Source of the DNA: Pampus argenteus
Taxonomy: Eukaryota; Chordata; Actinopteri; Scombriformes; Stromateidae
DNA: 64,000 nt
Direction of reading: 5' to 3'
Assembly (NCBI GenBank): GCA_036937835.1
Contig: CM072863.1
Span: forward strand, 3,476,001 to 3,540,000
Shown: positions 55,801-64,000 of the stretch, piece by piece
How positions within the stretch are numbered: the first letter of the stretch is position 1
How the letters are laid out: every line of letters begins with the position of its first letter
Translations under genes and position numbers: made by a program
Notes under the pieces: generated by a model
Databases searched by the model: none
What the model was told of the DNA's origin: nothing
Seen by the model: the letters and a program-made list of their open reading frames with translations, nothing else

Positions 55801-58800
55801 TGAAAATGGTGAACAGTAAAGTGAATTTGTAGGTAACTGACTACACGATTTTATTTAAACTGCAGCCTAGAAACGTTTTAGCATCTTCTTTGTGTTCACA
55901 TGTACACAGACACACACACACACACACACATTTATTTATTTGAAAACACATTACCTTCCACTATGTTAAAATCTGAAAATAAAAGTGGGCCCAAGACTCT
56001 TCCTTGTGGAGCTCCTGAAGAGATTTTGCTGTCAGAGACATTCTAGCTTCCTGATATTTATATTTGTTAAAAAAAATCAATCAGTCATGTGTAATAATTC
56101 AGTCCTACTAGAGTGTCCAGGTCTATAAGCAGAACAGAATGTGTGCTATTGGGTCCACTTAACGTGCCATTACTACCTAATAATACTAGAACTGGCATAC
56201 AAATAAAGTAGACTAAATGTTGATTGTAATGTTTCAGGTCTTTGCAGGTTGATTTAAAAGATCTGAAAATAGTGGCTGAAAGTTTATCTAGAAACAGATC
56301 AATAACTCATAAACATCTAAAAACTTGAAACCAAGTAGAAGCTGCTCTATTTTAAAGGGTCACATTCCTAAAAAGGTGAGACTAAAACATCAAAATCATA
56401 CTCAGCATGTTGTTTCTGTTCCTCCCAGGGACACATGGCATCGTATTGATCTACAAAGAAAAGTCTATAATCGGTGAAAATGAATTGTAAGGGACTAAGG
56501 CGGATCTGATTACAAGGTGTATGTTAGATTGTCTTGGTCGTGACCCGTTTTAGGACACATCATTCCTGGATAACAGGATGTTAGCAGTTTTTCTGCTGAG
56601 GTTTCGCCTGCTCATTTCCTGTCCGGGTCTTACACTGACCCTGAGTTCCCATCAGCTCCTGATCTTCAGTTAACATGCAGAAGAACTGTAGGAAACATAC
56701 TAAGAGTTGAAACATGCAGAAAATGACGACAGCAGGTAAAACAAACTGTATATGAAGGGTTTTCTCTCTGTCTAGGTGTGCGGCATCAGTCTCCCTCTTC
56801 CTCCAAAGAAGCTGATCGGGAACATGGACAGGGAGTTCATAGCAGAGAGGCAGAGAGGACTGCAGGCCTATCTGGACTCCATTACCCAGCATCCCCTGCT
56901 TTCTAGCTCCCTGTATGTCAAAAAGTTCCTGGACCCCAACAACTACTCTGCCAACTACACAGGTTTGTCTCATTCAGAGGTGGAAAGTAACATCAGGTAC
57001 TTTTTATGCCACTTCATACTAAAGATATAATAATCATTATAATAATATTATTTGACTTTATGTATTGCTACTATTTAAAGTATTTAAGAAGCAATATGTG
57101 TTTTCAGTAGTTGATATGTGTAGTAATGTAAAACTTTCCAGCGGTAGTTTCCAAAGAGACACTGTGGCATTAAAGGATTTTATTTTTGACCATAAAAAGC
57201 TGTATATTTCTAAATGTGTATAGTTTGTAGTATAAACGTAATGATAACATGTAAATCATGTGCTATTTAAATGTAATGTGATGAGGGAAAGGTAGATGGT
57301 CAACAGAAAGTTAAAGTGACGTTATCGCTGTGTTTCATATGAAAAGGAAATACATTCTTTACATGGTGTGTAAGTTTATTGTGTCTCTGTGTGTCAGAAA
57401 TCGCCCTGCAGCAGGTCTCCATGTTCTTCAGGTCGGACCCGAAGTGGGAGGTCCTGGAGCCTCTCAGAGACATGGGTAATGTATATATATATATATTTAT
57501 TAATTATATGTGTATATGCATGTATATTTTGCCAGCATTAGTCTAGTTTTAAATACAGTTTCTATCAGTTCACTTTGTGACGAAATCAAAAATACTGAAA
57601 GAAACCAAACTGAATACAGAAGAGTCATTTAAATGACTGATGACATTACTGCACCTTTAACTGGGACAGTTGAAACTGAGTATTGATTTAGATTGATTGA
57701 TTGATTGATTGATTGCATGTAAACTCACAGACTGACAAGCATTGTCTTCATCTGAAGTAATCTGACATAAGATAAGAATAACAGTTCATCTTAAAGTGGA
57801 TCTTCAAGGAAAAGAGTTGAAGTCACATGCTGGGTTTTTTTTTTTTTTAGGCTGGAGGATCAGGAAGAAATATTTTTTAATTAAAAACAAAGAGAAGCCC
57901 AAAGAGAGGTATCTGCTGAGCTGGGTGAGTACAGTGCAGAAATTAATTTCACAACTAAATACACATTTATGTGATCAAATAAAAATATAAATCATTTCCT
58001 GCGTGTTTATGCGTGCGTGTGTGTGTTTATGTGTGTGTAGGTGGACCTGGGTCCTGATAAGTTCCTGTCAGACAAAGACCTGCAGTCAGCCATGAAGCTG
58101 CTAACCAGCCTGTCTGTATGTACACAACATATAAAAGAGTTAATAAACTGTAGATAGGAGTGTCCACATATTTATGTCCATACAGGCCTCTTTGTTTAAA
58201 TGAATAGTAATCTTACTGCTAAAGCATACAGTGACATTTTTACACAATAGTCTAAAGCTTTGTGAGAGCTATGTGGGCTCTTTCCTGTTTCAACATCATC
58301 ATGTCCCCATGCACAGTGGAGACTTCCCCTTTGTAACCACATTTAGGGAAATTTATTACAATAAAATGCACATTCTCAGCATTCTGGTGCTAAAAGCCCA
58401 TAAAAAGGATCACTGTGAATATTACAGCTATGTTGCAATTACAAATGGATACTAAAAGAAGTAATAATGTACTCATACTAATACTACCATTTAAGTCACT
58501 CTTCCTCCTCCTCCTCCTCCTCCTCCTCCTCTCCAGAGTCCATACCTCTGTCCGTTGGTGTTCTCCAGCACCGGCGAGTCTTCAGCTCTGCTCATCCGGC
58601 TGTTCAGTGAGAGAGGCTCTCTGAGAGACCACATCTGTAAGGTACGCTGCCTACAGGAGTTTTTCTGCATGAGAGGAATAAAGACACGATGAAGTGTGTT
58701 TTCATGCTTATTGTGTGATTCAAATAAGCAAACGAGGTATTTGTGTGCACATATCGTCCTATGTTTTAGCCCAATGACAGATTCAATAAAGGAATCTGAC

Positions 58801-59490
58801 ATCCGGCACTCTATTTAACTGAAGTCCAATATAGTTTTTGGGAGCTAAAATTGAACCTCATGGTGACATAAAATCAGGGTTTACAGTCTCCAGTAAACAA
58901 ACTTTTACCTGATTTGGTGCTTTTCTTTCTATCGTTGTTTCCTCCGGTCACAGAACGACAAAGAAGACGAAACTAACCAACAGACTTTTATATTACACTA
59001 AGCCTTAATTGTTCTATATATGTATTTTAAATAAATATTCAATATGCATTAGAAACCTCACTCGTAATGTTCCTCTAAGATAATTCATAAATACAGTTTT
59101 CACCTCTTTTTGTGTGTTTTGTTGGATACAAAATGCACAAAGACTAATTATAAGTTTGTATTTGTTTGTTTCAATATTTCCTGATGAAGACACTGGACTA
59201 AACTGTTAATCCAGAGAGGAGTTACAGTTACTTTCAGACAAAAACTCAAGAGACAGCCTGATGTTACTAACAAGACACTTTCTTACTCTTTAAACTGAGA
59301 GCAAGAAGCTTCTTCTTCAGGACAGAAGAAATCAACTCACAATTTTATTCATTTTATTACACTCCAACAATGTGTCTCTGTCTCTCAGGTGAAGTCCAGA
59401 GAGACTTACCTGAAGAAGTACTGTAACCCAAAGAAGAGTCAGGGTCTTGAACTGCCGCACATCAAACTGTACGGCCGTCAGATACTGGAG

Positions 59491-59525
<35 letters not shown>

Positions 59526-61946
59526 CACAGAGAACAAAAACGCACACACACAGGGTAGCCGTAAACATTTGTGGTTTGTGTGTTCAGGGCCTCAAACTCC
59601 TCCATGATGGCGGTCTATTTTTTGGTCACCTGCACGCGTCCAATGTCATCGTGGAGGACGGTGTGTGTCGACTAATAGATGTGGAGAACGGCATGCTGGG
59701 AGTTCCCTCAGCGCTGCGACCCGCCTTCACCCAGCTCAGGAAGATCAACGTATGTAAACACTGACCCGGGTTAGCTTAGCCTGGGTTAGACTGGATAATA
59801 TGGGGTTATGTTTGTTGTAGTCATATAAAAAATGTAGCTGAAAGAGGCTAAAATAACTCGTTAGTTCTTCTTATCTTGCATAAATTAGCCCATGTTGAGA
59901 AATATTCTGTGTGTGTGTGTGTGTGTCTCCAGACAACAGAGAGCATTGACGTCTTCTGTTTTGGACACTTACTGTACGAGATGACGTACGGCCGACCGCC
60001 AGACAGCGTCCCCGTTGATCAATACCCCGCTGTCCCCTACACAACTGTGGGTCCGTATACGCACAAAATGTGTCTTCTTTGTTCCTCCATAAAGTTTATT
60101 GAAATGTCCAAAAGTTTCTCGATGTGATCTGTTGATTTTATGTGTGTGTGTTCAGTATCGGTGCTGCAGTCCATTCTGTCCACAGAGGCCTGTAAGAGCG
60201 GGATGCCAACAGTGTCCCAGCTCATTCAGACACCGTGAGTTACAATTTCTTTCAATGTTTTAGGTGACAGATACCAGAATGACACTAACATAGAGCAGTG
60301 AGACAGTAGTATGTTAGTATGTGTACTCCACACTGTCGTCTGGGACCAATATTAATTGATATATTGATAGTATGTTTAGCACATATAAAATGTGTAAGGT
60401 TTCTATATAAAACTGAAAGTCAGCAAAAATGTTTGTTTTACAGGCTGTTCAGTGACGTTCAGCTGCAACACTCAGAAAAGCTCCAGATCAAGGTGAGAGG
60501 CTTTGTTTGACATGCATGAACAAAAAAAAAAATAGATGAAGAACAATGACAAACATGTGAATCCCCCTCCAGGTTCCCAGCAGGCTAAAGGAGGCGCTGA
60601 AGACGGCAAAGGAGAGTCTGGAGAAGAGGCTGCAGGACGAGCAGAGAGTGGTGGGTCACCGCCCTCGTTTAATATTTTTTAAAGGTCCAGTATACGACAT
60701 TTCAGCCCCACTAGTTATCAGAAAACAGCTGTTTCCTATGTGAAGATGTAGTGGAGTAATGACATCTAGAGCAGAGCATGTAGTCGCCCCGACTCTGTGT
60801 TGTAATCTGAGCATCCCTGCTCTATCTTTACGTAGCCGGACTGGCTGCACGTGCATGTTGGTGCATGTTGGTGCATGTTGATGCATGGTGGTGCATGTTG
60901 GTGCATGTCGGTGCATGTGAGTTCCTCGCTGTCCTCCTGCGTCCGTTTTCAGTAAACGACGCGTGCATTTATTTTGATTTGAGATGCTGGTGGTTGTGCG
61001 ACATCTAGTTAGGCTGAATGTCACATATATTGTCGACTTTTAATTATTTTCTCCTTGAATTTCAAAGCAGTGTAAAAAAATATTGCGTAATGCAGCTTTT
61101 AAACATGAAGTCTGATATTGTACAGAGTATAATGTTTTGTATTAATGTTTGATTGAAGCTCCACCAGCACAGGAGGCTGACCAGAGCTCAGTCTCACCAC
61201 GGCTCAGAGGAGGAGAAGAAGAGGAGGAAGATTCTGGCGAGGAAGGTAGACGAGCGAGAACAAGTACATTTTTAGAAGAGACGAAACAATGCCTGTTTTC
61301 TGTTGTGAGGTAACGTCACGGTGAGGCCGAAACAAAACAGCGTTGTGTTTCTTTGCAGAAGTCCAGACAGTCCGCTTATGAAAATGAAGAAGACGTCTCT
61401 GTTAGAAACAACAATAACTCTGGTAAGTAACAGAAACCTAGTTAATTAATCAGTTAGTTAGTTAATTAATCAGTTAGTTAGTTAATTAATCAGTTAGTTA
61501 GTTAGTTAATTAATCAGTTAGTTAGTTAATCAGTTAGTTAGTTAGTTAATTAATTAATCAGTTAGTTAGTTTGTTTGTTCTCACAGCGAGCAACAAGGTT
61601 TTACGTTTAACTATAAGTACTAAAACTTTAGCTAAATCTAGTCTGTTTTTTTTTTTTTTGTTGATGTTGTTGTTTTTTTTGTTTTTGTTTATTTTTGTTT
61701 TTCTTCAGGTTCTGGAGCCAGTTCCCCTCCCACATGCCCCTCCTCCCCCACTCCCCCATCCACCACAGGTACGCCGGCTTTTCTTTTTGTCCCTCCGTCT
61801 GTATTTATGTCTGCCTGTCTGTCGTCCCATTTGTTTGTCTGTCCGTCTTTTGTCTGTCCTCCTGTCTCTCGTATCGTACAGACAGTGTAGCGCCCCCCTG
61901 TGGTGAGGACCTGCTGGGCCTGTGTCGTGTCTCAGCACACTACTGA
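52893..61946 (+). CDS. pxk: PX domain-containing protein kinase-like protein (pseudokinase), 527 aa as read
   Basis: Endosomal PX-domain pseudokinase that affects receptor trafficking and binds Na,K-ATPase beta subunits (human MONaKA). Exons: 52893-52994, 55404-55454, 55561-55608, 56776-56962, 57398-57475, 57851-57924, 58041-58115, 58537-58641, 59389-59490, 59588-59749, 59933-60050, 60156-60234, 60444-60492, 60573-60650, 61159-61245, 61359-61422, 61709-61768, 61882-61946. Every junction keeps frame. The PX domain spans about 20-130 (YIIRVQRG, RRYSDFDVL, PPKKLIGNMDREF, NNYSANYT). The kinase-like domain spans about 150-410 (GWRIRKKYF, YGRQILE, GHLHASNV where HRD should be, IDVEN where DFG should be, FGHLLYEMTYGRPPDSVP). 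Then a basic coiled region (RRLTRAQSHHGSEEEKKRRK) and a Ser/Pro segment. The last two exons are the least certain; human PXK (578 aa) goes on with a proline run and WH2-like end that I do not find. Confidence 0.93.
52995..55403. other. pxk intron 1
   Basis: No coding exon is seen. It holds three copies of a 13-bp motif (53158, 53315 and inverted 53807), a GAAT tetranucleotide run (about 54757-54800), a GTT run (about 54999-55018), a TA run just before exon 2 (55359-55378) and AT-rich filler. Confidence 0.55.
53140..53335. repeat. duplicated CCATTATCGGACA-containing block
   Basis: CTGCGACACCAGTT and CCATTATCGGACACATT at 53144-53174 align with TTGCGCCGTAACT and CCATTATCGGACAGATT at 53302-53331. 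The core 13-mer is exact in both, and again inverted at 53807-53819. Confidence 0.7.
57688..57716. repeat. (GATT)n microsatellite
   Basis: Six GATT units in the pxk intron before exon 57851-57924. Confidence 0.9.
58158..58325. mobile_element. Tc1-like repeat fragment in a pxk intron
   Basis: Starts with GAGTGTCCACATATTTATGTCC and includes CTTTCCTGTTTCAACATCATC and GTCCCCATGCACAG. These are blocks I recall from the same fish Tc1-like element as the relic at 35142-35480, which has TTCCTGTTTCAACGTGACAG. No intact frame. Confidence 0.55.
58501..58532. repeat. (CTC)n tract forming a pxk polypyrimidine tract
   Basis: About nine CTC units run into the acceptor CTCTCCAG of exon 58537-58641. Confidence 0.9.
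59493..59522. repeat. (CA)n microsatellite after a pxk donor
   Basis: About 14 CA units starting 2 bp after the donor GT of exon 59389-59490. Confidence 0.9.
60679..61043. mobile_element. TTAA-flanked MITE (piggyBac-like) in pxk intron 14
   Basis: TTAA (60679-60682) followed by AGGTCCAGTATACGACATTTCAGCC, and at the other end, read on the minus strand, TTAA (61040-61043) followed by AAGTCGACAATATATG and ACATTCAGCC. The ends are imperfect inverted repeats and both are bounded by TTAA, the target of piggyBac-type elements. No transposase frame. The inside holds a 10-bp minisatellite. Confidence 0.6.
60851..60920. repeat. 10-bp minisatellite (GTGCATGTTG)n inside the MITE
   Basis: Seven imperfect copies of GTGCATGTTG within 60679-61043. 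Confidence 0.95.
61437..61575. repeat. about 20-bp tandem repeat (GTTAATTAATCAGTTAGTTA)n
   Basis: Six or more copies with variable numbers of TTAG units, in the pxk intron between exons 61359-61422 and 61709-61768. Confidence 0.9.
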
Positions 61947-62352
61947 TATCGTCTTCATCGTTAACCCTGAATTTTTGCCCTTTGATTTTCATCTGGAAGT
62001 TGCACGTGTGAAGACATTTGATTGAACTGCTCTGTCTGTCTCTGTCTCTTCTCTCGTCATATGATAACCTGGTTTTCAGACAGGTATCTGTCTCCGCTGT
62101 AGCAGTGTGTCTTATTCACTTTGTGTCTGTCTCTAGTTGGACACAGGGTGGGACACAGATGTTTGATTTAATATTTTAAAGTATTAGTCTGGTGATATTC
62201 TATATTTTTCATATAGACAGCAAACTGATTATCTTCTGACTTCCATCCTGTAGCTCTCAAACAGGAAGAAATGGTGCATTTTAAACTAGAATATCATCAG
62301 AATAATCCTATAACATACTGACATTTATGTGGCATCAGTTTCCTACCCTGGT

Positions 62353-62780
62353 TTTCCCTCTCCTCTCCTCTCCTCTCCTCTCCTCTCCTCTCCTCTCCTC
62401 TCCTCTCCTCTCCTCTCCTCTCCTCTCCTCTCCTCTCCTCTCCTCTCCTCTCCTCTCCTCTCCTCTCCTCCTTCTGCTTCTTCTTGTTGTTCTTCTGCTT
62501 CTTCTTGTTGTTCTTCTGCTTCTTCTTGTTGTTCTTCTTCTTCTTCTTCTGCTTATTCTTCTTCTTCTTATTCTCTTTCTCCCTCTCCCTCTCCTCCCTC
62601 TTTTTCTTCTTCTTCTTCTCCCTCTCTCTCTCCTCTCCTCTCCTCTCCTCTCCTCTCCTCTCCTTCTTCTGCTTCTGCTTCTTCTTGTTGTTCTTCTGGT
62701 GCTTCTTCTTCTTCTTCTTATTCTCCTTCTCCCTCTTTTTTTTCTCCCCTCTCCACTCTCCCTCTCCCTCTCCCTCTTCC
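62353..62780. repeat. compound pyrimidine satellite: (TCTCC)n, then CTT/CTG units, then CTCCCT units
   Basis: About 24 perfect TCTCC pentamers (62353-62471), then three copies of a 24-bp CTTCTGCTTCTTCTTGTTGTT-like unit, then mixed CTT and CTCCCT blocks, a second TCTCC run (about 62630-62660), and another CTT block. The plus strand is almost free of purines over the first 120 bp. Confidence 0.95.
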
Positions 62781-63769
62781 CCTCCTCCTCCTCCGTCCTG
62801 GTGATACTGTGTAAATGCTGATTGGATCACTGAACAGATAACCGTCATCTCCCTCTTTCTCTTCTTCCTGTGTCGTCTCCACCATAGAGCATGCTCCATT
62901 CTGAACGTGTTGTTGGGTAAAGTAAAAAGATTTATGATGTTGATGATGCTGAAGCTCTCTGGTGTTTATTTTTATTTTTATTTATTTTTTAAAGCTGTTG
63001 TAAACCCTAGCTTCCTGGCAAGCTACTGCTCACGAAGATCTGCTTCTTGCTTATAAACTAAAAGAATGAAAAAAAATAGACTTCTATAAAAGGTTATATA
63101 ATTAAAAGATGCAGCTGGAGCAGGCGCCAGTATGGAGCCGGTACAGACAGCAGCGCAGGTTAAAATGAGACACCTGGACCAGTTCATGAACCAGGTGCTT
63201 AAGATGTTTAATTTTATGATCCTCAGACTCAGAAAAGTATTAAAGCTAACATGTAGTTTATTGTAAGTATGTTTCTCTCTCAGTAACATGCACACAAATA
63301 TTATTGCCCTGTTGTAACAGACTAATACAGGTTAGTGTCCCTGTAGCTGTAGCTTTATATTTACCATACAAACATGATAAAAAGTTCAAATTAAACCCGA
63401 ATCCAATAAATCAAACTTTTAATTTTGAAAGAAAATCAATTACAATAAATATAAAGAAACAATTCCAACATCAACAGCATCACATCATCTTGAACCAAGC
63501 TCGTCTGTCAGCGGGCGTGGGTCATGTGACCATGTTCTCCTGGCTCTTATTGGCTAATCCTGCTATAAGAGGTCATGATGAGATCTTCTTGTTCTTCCTC
63601 TGAATCAATGAGTCGCAGTTTGCCTGGAACGAAGGTGTATGCACATCTTTATAAAAACGTCACAATCTGCAATGATCCCTAAAAACTCAGCGACGATCCG
63701 ACTCCTTCCTGATTCAGACCTGCTGTTCTCATTGGAGATTGTGTCTGTCTGTTGGCATGTGAACACTGT

Positions 63770-63820
63770 CTGTTCCTGTTTCTGTTTCTCTTTCTGTTTC
63801 TGTTTCTGTTTCTCTGTTTT
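63770..63820. repeat. 6-bp repeat (TGTTTC)n
   Basis: About seven imperfect TGTTTC units. Confidence 0.85.
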
Positions 63821-64000
63821 GTTGGTTTTGTCTGTTTGGGACGAGGTTTCAAAGTAAAGACGTGTCTTTGAACATTTTTTTTTTTTTTTTTGCCAGCTAT
63901 AAGATCTGAAATATGAATCTCAAGCTGGATTTTCATTTGTTTTGTTTAATCTAATATTCAGATCACAAATATCTTTAAAAGACCCGTTTTCTTATTTTTC

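Larger units (their letters stand above)
61947..64000. other. pxk downstream region, microsatellite-rich
   Basis: I find no coding exon; in particular none with the WH2-like end expected of long PXK isoforms. The interval holds a 430-bp pyrimidine-rich compound satellite (62353-62780), a TCTGTTTC-type run (63770-63820) and a poly(T) tract (63877-63892). The long open frames here are products of the satellites. Confidence 0.55.

Noticed and set aside
62297..62899. A 200-codon Lys/Glu-rich frame on the minus strand and 160-codon Leu- or Ser-rich frames on the plus strand
   Set aside because: They are direct translations of the CTCCT/CTT satellite. No splice context, domain or start context supports them.

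Overview
The window is nuclear DNA from a ray-finned fish, probably a percomorph teleost. The evidence is vertebrate genes split by short GT-AG introns, abundant (CA/GT)n and (CTCCT)n microsatellites, a tRNA-derived SINE, a Tc1-like transposase relic and other fish-type dispersed repeats. There is no bacterial, phage or plasmid content. Family names and comparisons with human proteins come from memory of those families. All exon coordinates were read by hand from splice sites and checked for reading phase.

Layout: asb14 (minus, 974-6150, 12 exons, 587 aa); rps23 (minus, 7591-9915, 4 exons, 143 aa); atp6ap1l (plus, 10959-15463); pde12 (plus, 16280-19633, 9 exons, 592 aa); gmppb (plus, 21997-25399, 9 coding exons, 360 aa); an intronless TRIM-family E3 ligase (minus, 27934-29388, 484 aa); lmcd1 (plus, 31601-40260, 7 exons, 370 aa); abhd6 (plus, 45180-48355, 8 exons, 340 aa); rpp14 (plus, 50057-51273, 129 aa) and htd2 (plus, 51300-51782, 160 aa), which share one exon; and pxk (plus, 52893-61946, 18 exons, 527 aa as read). 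From 61947 to the end I see microsatellites and no coding exon.

Most of the genes are a fish version of human 3p material (ASB14-PDE12 and ABHD6-RPP14/HTD2-PXK at 3p14, GMPPB at 3p21, LMCD1 at 3p25). The RPS23-ATP6AP1L pair, which in human lies on 5q14, sits between asb14 and pde12. The genes do not form one pathway. They cover ubiquitin ligation, ribosome and V-ATPase accessory functions, mitochondrial RNA turnover, GDP-mannose synthesis, muscle transcription regulation, lipid hydrolysis, tRNA processing with mitochondrial fatty-acid synthesis, and endosomal trafficking.

The points most worth a second look are the rpp14-htd2 bicistronic exon with a perfect NRF1 palindrome upstream, an lmcd1 model whose second LIM domain lacks half of its zinc ligand spacing, an abhd6 intron made almost wholly of a CTCCT satellite, an intronless TRIM gene between gmppb and lmcd1, a 13-bp motif present three times in pxk intron 1, and a pxk C-terminus that ends early beside a hypervariable pyrimidine tract. 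I did not find a wholly new biological system.
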